NCBI GenBank assembly: GCA_964610575.1 | Contig: CAZSYX010000098.1 | Coordinates: 1-10,315, forward strand | Direction of reading: 5' to 3' | Length of the DNA stretch: 10,315 nucleotides | Source: JADJWR01 sp964610575 | GTDB taxonomy: Bacteria > Pseudomonadota > Gammaproteobacteria > Burkholderiales > Burkholderiaceae_F | In this document: one piece after another, positions 5,719-10,315 of the stretch | Layout of the letters: every line of letters begins with the position of its first letter | Numbering within the stretch: position 1 is the first letter of the stretch | Made by a program: the position numbers and the translations under genes | Notes under the pieces: model-generated | What the model was told of the DNA's origin: nothing | The model's input: only the letters and a program-made list of their open reading frames with translations | Databases searched by the model: none

Positions 5719-7368
5719 ATGCAGGACATTGAACGCGAATCGATGGAATACGACGTCGTGATCGTCGGCGGCGGGCCGGCGGGCCTCGCGGCGGCGATCC
5801 GGATCAAGCAGTTGACTGCGGAAAAGGGCTCCGAAGTCAGCGTTTGCGTGCTGGAGAAAGGCTCCGAGGTCGGCGCCCACATCCTGTCCGGCGCGGTGAT
5901 GGACCCGATCGCGATCAGCGAACTGTTCCCGGACTGGAAGGAGCGCGGCGCGCCTCTGAACACCCCGGTGACCGAAGACCGCTTCTACATCCTCACCGAG
6001 AAGGGCGCGATCTACAACCCGCACTGGCTGCTGCCCGACTGCTTCGTCAACGACGGCTACTACATCGTCAGCCTGGCCAACGTGGTGCGCTGGCTGGGCC
6101 AGCAGGCCGAGGCGCTCGGCGTCGAGATCTTCCCCGGCTTTGCCGCTGCCGAAGTGCTGTACGACGACAAGGGCGCCGTGAAGGGCGTGGCCACCGGCAA
6201 CATGGGCGTGGGCCGAGACGGCGAGCCGACCGCCAACTTCCAGCCGGGCATGGAACTGCACGGCAAGTACACGCTGTTCGCCGAGGGCGCACGCGGCCAC
6301 CTCGGCAAGCAGGTCATCCGCAAGTACGCGCTCGACTCGGGACGCGACCCGCAGACGTGGGGCATCGGCATCAAGGAGGTGTGGGAACTCGCCCCGGGCA
6401 AGCACGTGCCCGGGCTGGTGCTGCACAGTGCCGGCTGGCCGCTGGACAACAACACCTACGGCGGCGGCTTCATGTACCACTTCGAGAACAACCAGGTCTC
6501 GCTCGGACTGGTGGTCGGCCTCGGCTACACCAACCCCTACCTGGAGCCGTTCCAGGAGTTCCAGCGCTACAAGACGCACCCGACCATCCGCGCCTTCCTC
6601 GAAGGCGGCAAGCGGGTGGCCTACGGCGCGCGGGCGATCAACGCCAGCGGGCTGCAGAGCCTGCCCAGGCTCGCCTTCCCCGGCGGCGCGCTGATCGGCT
6701 GCGACGCAGGGTTGCTGAACGCGCCGCGCATCAAGGGTTCGCACGCGGCGATCAAGAGCGGCATGCTGGCAGCCGAAGCGGCGTTCGACGCGGTGGCCGC
6801 CGGGCGCGGCGGCGACGAACTGGCGGCGTACCCGGAAGCCTTCGAGAAGAGCTGGCTGCGCGACGAGCTATACCGCGCGCGCAATTTCAAGCCGTATCTC
6901 GACAAGGGGCTGGTCACCGGCGCCGTGCTGTGGGGCATCGACCAGATCGTCTTCCGCGGCAAGGCGCCGTGGACGCTGCACCGCTCGCTGGCCGACCACC
7001 AGAAATTGAAGCCCGCCGCGCAGTCGCAACCGATCGACTACCCGAAGCCCGACGGCAAGATCACCTTCGACAAACTCTCCTCGGTGTTCCTGTCGAACAC
7101 CAACCACGAGGAGAACCAGCCGGCGCACCTGACGCTGAAGGACGCGTCGGTGCCAGTGGCCACCAACCTCGCCCGCTACGCCGGCCCCGAGCAGCGCTAC
7201 TGCCCGGCCGGCGTCTACGAGTTCGTCAAGGTGGACGGCGCCGACAAGCTGCAGCTCAATTTCCAGAACTGCGTGCACTGCAAGACCTGCGACATCAAGG
7301 ACCCGACGCAGAACATCGTCTGGGTCGTGCCGGAAGGCGGTGGCGGGCCGAACTACACGAACATGTAG
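5719..7368 (+). CDS. Electron transfer flavoprotein-ubiquinone oxidoreductase (ETF-QO)
   Basis: This 549-residue protein has the standard bacterial ETF-QO length. It passes electrons from reduced ETF, loaded by acyl-CoA and related dehydrogenases, to ubiquinone at the inner membrane. The N-terminal FAD-binding motif VIVGGGPAGLAAA has its glycines at 17-22. Characteristic blocks follow: GAHILSGAVMDP, EGARGHLGKQ, TYGGGFMYH, GCDAGLLNAPRIKGSHAAIKSGM and AYPEAFEKSWL. The C-terminal ferredoxin-like domain keeps all four [4Fe-4S] ligands: C495 in CPAGVYEF, then C518, C521 and C524 in NCVHCKTCDIKD, followed by PTQNIVW. Nothing is truncated. It is divergent from the SDR-thioesterase-scoAB operon, which fits a shared role in acyl-CoA oxidation. 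The etfAB and acyl-CoA dehydrogenase genes are not in the window. A DUF488 gene follows after nine bases. Confidence 0.96.
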   Translation: MQDIERESMEYDVVIVGGGPAGLAAAIRIKQLTAEKGSEVSVCVLEKGSEVGAHILSGAVMDPIAISELFPDWKERGAPLNTPVTEDRFYILTEKGAIYNPHWLLPDCFVNDGYYIVSLANVVRWLGQQAEALGVEIFPGFAAAEVLYDDKGAVKGVATGNMGVGRDGEPTANFQPGMELHGKYTLFAEGARGHLGKQVIRKYALDSGRDPQTWGIGIKEVWELAPGKHVPGLVLHSAGWPLDNNTYGGGFMYHFENNQVSLGLVVGLGYTNPYLEPFQEFQRYKTHPTIRAFLEGGKRVAYGARAINASGLQSLPRLAFPGGALIGCDAGLLNAPRIKGSHAAIKSGMLAAEAAFDAVAAGRGGDELAAYPEAFEKSWLRDELYRARNFKPYLDKGLVTGAVLWGIDQIVFRGKAPWTLHRSLADHQKLKPAAQSQPIDYPKPDGKITFDKLSSVFLSNTNHEENQPAHLTLKDASVPVATNLARYAGPEQRYCPAGVYEFVKVDGADKLQLNFQNCVHCKTCDIKDPTQNIVWVVPEGGGGPNYTNM

Positions 7369-7377
7369 CTCCAACCA

Positions 7378-7764
7378 ATGACCGTGCGCATCGTCAGGCT
7401 CGGCAGCCCGAGGGCGAAGGACGAGGGCACGCGCATCGGCACCGTGCGCCGCCCGCCGCGCGGCGTGCCGAAGACGCAGTTCGCCGCGCAGGACTTCTAC
7501 GACGTGTGGTTTCCTAACCTGGCGCCGAGCGTCGAAACGATGAAGATCGGTCAGCAGGCGACGACGCCGAAGGACTGGGCTGCCTTCGGCAGGCGCTACC
7601 GGGCGGAGATGACCACCCTTGAGGCAAGCCGCACGCTCGACGTGCTGGCCGCGCTGTCGCAGCACGCGAACTTCTCGGTCGGCTGCTACTGCGCCGACGA
7701 ATCGCACTGCCACCGCTCGATCCTGCGCGAGTTGCTGCTCGAAAGGGGTGCAAAGGTCGGTTGA
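7378..7764 (+). CDS. DUF488 family protein
   Basis: This 128-residue small soluble protein shows DUF488 hallmarks: an early RLGSPRAKDEGTRIGTVRRPP segment, YDVWFPNLAPS (41-51), and the C-terminal motif GCYCADESHCHRSIL with C103, C105, C111 and H112. The biochemical function is unknown; the Cys/His cluster hints at metal binding or redox chemistry, which is inference. Some DUF488 proteins sit near DNA repair or stress genes, but here it follows ETF-QO by nine bases and is probably co-transcribed. No Shine-Dalgarno is visible before its ATG, so translation may depend on ribosomes finishing ETF-QO. The length is normal and the reading frame intact. Confidence 0.85.
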   Translation: MTVRIVRLGSPRAKDEGTRIGTVRRPPRGVPKTQFAAQDFYDVWFPNLAPSVETMKIGQQATTPKDWAAFGRRYRAEMTTLEASRTLDVLAALSQHANFSVGCYCADESHCHRSILRELLLERGAKVG

Positions 7765-7826
7765 AGACGAATGCAATTCCCCAGGGGCCACCCGGGGCCT
7801 TATCCACATCCGGCGACGAGGAAGAG

Positions 7827-7857
7827 GCAATCCGCGACGCGTGACTGCGTCGCTTGC
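7827..7857. terminator. Bulged hairpin in convergent gap (candidate two-way terminator)
   Basis: The seven-base stem GCGACGC (7834-7840) pairs with GCGTCGC (7847-7853) around the loop GTGACT. It extends by GCAA (7827-7830) pairing with TTGC (7854-7857) across a three-base bulge, TCC. It sits between the convergent stops of the DUF488 and activase-related genes. No strong T-run follows on either strand. The rest of the 7765-7870 gap shows no gene. Confidence 0.45.
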
Positions 7858-7870
7858 GACTTGATCTCGT

Positions 7871-10315
7871 TCACTCACTGGCGCTGACCGCGCTCTCAAA
7901 CCGAGCCTCGCTGGTCCGGCAGTACCGCTCCGGCCCCATTGCCTTCAGCAGCGCGAGCGTCAGCAGTTCCTGATTGACGTCGCCGTCGGCCGAGAACAGG
8001 TGCTGCACTCGGCCGCGCTTGTTGCCGGCGGCGTGCGTGATGGCCGGCGTCAGTGCCTCGCCCATCGTGGCGACCATGCAGCCATTGGGCGCGACATTCA
8101 GCACCAGGTCGGAGCCATGGCGCAGTTCGCCGATCGCCTCGCCGGCGTAGGTGGCGATCTCGCTCAGCGGGCGCAGGGTCGGCAGCAGTTCCCGCGTCAC
8201 GCTCATCGCGCTGCCGGCAGCGATCGGCATCGCCAGGCGCGCTGCCCGATACAGCGGCCCGGCCACCAGGTCGCGCAGCACGACCTTGAGCATTCGCGTG
8301 GCGCGAATCCGGGCGCGCGCGCCGCGCAATGCCCGCCGTCGCTCCGGCCCTGCCGCCCCGGCGCTCAGCCGGCCGATGCGGTCTCGCTCGATCTCCTGCG
8401 CTTCTTCCAGCCCGTAGTCGAGATAGTTCCAGACCGGCGTGTACTCGAGTTCGAAGCGGCGGAAGCCGAGATTGGCGAGCAGCAGGCGGAAGATCTCCTC
8501 GCCCTGGCTGGCGCGCATGTAGACCTCGCCGGTCAGCGCAATGCGGAAGCGGTTCTCCTGGTGCGCGCGGTCCTTGATCCACTTGTCCGCGAAGCGTCGA
8601 AGCGGCTTCACCAGCCCGCGCCCCGACAAGCCGTAGGCGAAGTACTTCAGCAGCGGCCCGACGCAGGCCACCTTGCCGAGCTTGCGGAGGGCAGCGGCCG
8701 TCGCCGGGCCGGGCCCGCGGAAGGTTTCCTGCGCCCGATAGAGTTCCTGCTTCAGAGCACGGAAGTCGGCCATGAAGGTTTCGTACTCGGCGTAGTCGCG
8801 GCACGACGCCCCACCGGCGAACAGCAGGCTCTGCAGGACGCCGTGCAGCACGGCTCCCTGATGCGAGCGCGCCAGCACCCATTCCTCGATGCCGATGTCG
8901 TAGCCCTTGGTCTCCAGCCCGACCAGGAACTGCACCGTCGTGCTGTCCGGCATGGCGGGACAACGCCCCGCTTCCGCCGCCGAGTGCCGCCCTCGCCTGC
9001 TGCTGCGATGGAACAGCAGCCGGTGCGCGTCGAAGTACTGCCCCTGCCGGCAGGGCCCGGGGCCCTTGTTGTCGAAATAGAGCAGCCGGCGCTTGCCGGC
9101 GACCAGCGGATCGCCCAACCCGCGGCGGCGGGCAAAGTCGTCGACGGCCCGCTCCAGGTCGGCGTAGACCGCGGCCAGCGGCGCGCACATGGCGTCGCCT
9201 GCGGTTCGCCGGCCGGCACGCACCAGGCGCGCCAGGTCGTATTCGCGCTCGTCGTAGTTGTCGATGCAGGTGTAGCCCGCGCCGCGCAACGTGGCGGTCA
9301 GCACACGATTGTCGGCCAGGGTCGGGAAGTAGATGACGTCGGTCTCGCGATCGACGCGCCCCGCGTTCCGCAAGTCCGCAAGCGCGACTATCTCGAAAGC
9401 GTCCGCGCCACCTGCCTTCAGCCGCTGGTGCAATCCGAGTTCGAGTTGCTTGATGTAGGTGTTGACGCGGTTCTCGAGGTGCGCGAGTTCCTTGATCACG
9501 GCGTCCGACTGGATCAGCAGGAACGGACGCTGCCGCATGATCTCTGCGACGAAAGGCTGCACGACGCTGTCCGGCCCGCAGCTGAACGTGGACACCTGCA
9601 CCACCGGCAGCAGGTCCGGCCCCTGTTCGACGGCGCGGAACACCTCGCGCAGCCGCGCGTGCCGCAGCTTCAGATGCAGTTGCCGGCGCGACACCGCGTC
9701 GAGCAGGCTGACGACAAAGTGCGGATTGCGCCAGTAGACGTGCGCATAGTCCGGGTTCAGCTCGAGATCAATCACGAACGAAGGCAGCACCGTCATGTGC
9801 TTGTCGCGCAGCAGCCGCCGCACGTGGCTGTCGTAGATGCCCGGGTTCAGCACGTATTCGCGGCCGACGACGACGGCGATCCGGCCGCCCTGCGCCAGCG
9901 CTTCCTCGGCCATGTCCGCCGCGAGGTCGGCCGCCTCGGCGCGCAGCCGCAAGTGGTCCTCGATCGCGCCTGCCAGCGCCTTGCGCAAGGCGTTCGCATC
10001 GGGCGCGAGTCCGTAGTGCAGGAAGACAGGGGCCAGACGGTCCTGCAGCTGGACCCGAAGCGCCTCGGCCTCGAGCACCGACAGGTCGACATTGAACAGT
10101 TGAACCGTCGCCTCGGGATGTGCCAGTCGGGCGAGGTTCATGGCGACGCCGATGCCGCCCTGGTTGAGCGTGCAGGTACGCCCGGCGCTCGTTCCGCCCG
10201 TCGGCAAGAACTCGATCTGCGGCGCCACGATCAGACCGTGCGGCTCTCCCGCCAGGCGCCGGAACTGCCCCACCGCGCCGATGTGCGGCGCGCAGGTGTC
10301 GATGTGGAACAGCGG
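7871..10315 (-). CDS. 2-hydroxyacyl-CoA dehydratase activase-related protein (DUF2229/HgdB-like), C-terminal 814 residues
   Basis: The gene enters from the right edge; the frame is open to base 10315, so the GTG at 10271-10273 is internal, not a start. The visible blocks occur in the order found in large activase-related proteins that fuse BcrAD/BadFG ATPase domains to a DUF2229/HgdB-like region: DTCAP (C8), RTCTLNQGG (C48), STFSCGPDS (C246), MCAPL (C377), GPCRQGQY (C422), ALTGEVYMR (593-601), NGCMVATMGEA (C746) and FSADGDVNQE. In this family ATP-driven electron transfer supports dehydratases or reductases of the BCR/HAD type, via Fe-S clusters; the function of the large fusions is largely unknown. 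Eleven cysteines are visible. Where relatives I recall read roughly IDEH then TR, this protein has IQSDA and ENR (about 268-283). A helical Arg-rich stretch (about 640-675) looks like a lineage insert. The stop is at 7871-7873; the gene converges with the DUF488 gene. Confidence 0.78.
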   Translation of the reverse strand, partial: PLFHIDTCAPHIGAVGQFRRLAGEPHGLIVAPQIEFLPTGGTSAGRTCTLNQGGIGVAMNLARLAHPEATVQLFNVDLSVLEAEALRVQLQDRLAPVFLHYGLAPDANALRKALAGAIEDHLRLRAEAADLAADMAEEALAQGGRIAVVVGREYVLNPGIYDSHVRRLLRDKHMTVLPSFVIDLELNPDYAHVYWRNPHFVVSLLDAVSRRQLHLKLRHARLREVFRAVEQGPDLLPVVQVSTFSCGPDSVVQPFVAEIMRQRPFLLIQSDAVIKELAHLENRVNTYIKQLELGLHQRLKAGGADAFEIVALADLRNAGRVDRETDVIYFPTLADNRVLTATLRGAGYTCIDNYDEREYDLARLVRAGRRTAGDAMCAPLAAVYADLERAVDDFARRRGLGDPLVAGKRRLLYFDNKGPGPCRQGQYFDAHRLLFHRSSRRGRHSAAEAGRCPAMPDSTTVQFLVGLETKGYDIGIEEWVLARSHQGAVLHGVLQSLLFAGGASCRDYAEYETFMADFRALKQELYRAQETFRGPGPATAAALRKLGKVACVGPLLKYFAYGLSGRGLVKPLRRFADKWIKDRAHQENRFRIALTGEVYMRASQGEEIFRLLLANLGFRRFELEYTPVWNYLDYGLEEAQEIERDRIGRLSAGAAGPERRRALRGARARIRATRMLKVVLRDLVAGPLYRAARLAMPIAAGSAMSVTRELLPTLRPLSEIATYAGEAIGELRHGSDLVLNVAPNGCMVATMGEALTPAITHAAGNKRGRVQHLFSADGDVNQELLTLALLKAMGPERYCRTSEARFESAVSASE

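Noticed and set aside
4845..5963. Upstream extension of the thioesterase frame giving a protein of about 500 residues, a possible fusion
   Set aside because: The extension overlaps the complete SDR gene in another frame and ETF-QO in antisense, and its residues are Arg/Gly-rich without motifs. The hotdog domain starts naturally at the GTG at 4844.
7896..9188. 430-codon alternative frame on the same strand as the activase-related gene
   Set aside because: It is a frame-shifted shadow, Arg/Ala/Gly-rich and without motifs. The main frame keeps ordered family blocks throughout, so there is no sign of a real frameshift.

Overview
The window is a GC-rich (about two-thirds G+C), densely packed chromosomal segment. 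Its proteins resemble those of Betaproteobacteria, and a Rhodocyclales or Burkholderiales relative is my best guess. That placement comes from the general look of the proteins, not from a marker gene. There are ten protein genes, two of them cut by the window edges, and no gene-free stretch longer than about 110 bases. I see no tRNA, rRNA, CRISPR array or insertion sequence.

Left end (1-2072): the last 55 codons of a tyrosine recombinase of the integron-integrase type run into the window and stop four bases short of a convergent gene for a Cds1-like PLP enzyme (cysteine synthase/desulfhydrase family). A perfect 10-bp inverted repeat spans both stop codons. Divergent from the PLP gene is a small membrane protein of the DUF1624/HGSNAT-like acyltransferase family.

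Middle (2056-7764): five minus-strand genes form a tight apparent operon, in transcription order: SDR oxidoreductase, hotdog acyl-CoA thioesterase (GTG start, 4-base overlap), 3-oxoacid CoA-transferase subunits A and B (scoA, scoB), and a CzcD-like cation diffusion facilitator. Divergent from it across 107 bases is electron transfer flavoprotein-ubiquinone oxidoreductase (ETF-QO), followed nine bases later by a small DUF488 protein. SDR, thioesterase, CoA-transferase and ETF-QO together suggest oxidation of short-chain or branched acyl-CoA or ketone-body compounds, with electrons from acyl-CoA dehydrogenases passing through ETF and ETF-QO to ubiquinone. The metal exporter looks like a passenger or a separately used tail of the operon.

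Right end (7871-10315): a long minus-strand gene, open through the right edge, encodes the C-terminal 814 residues of a large protein of the 2-hydroxyacyl-CoA dehydratase activase-related family (DUF2229/HgdB-like region). Its activase ATPase domains, if present, lie outside the window. A bulged hairpin in the convergent gap before it is a plausible two-way terminator.

I found no clearly new multi-gene system. The best leads are the integron integrase end, whose cassette side would lie beyond the left edge, and the divergent activase-related giant protein.
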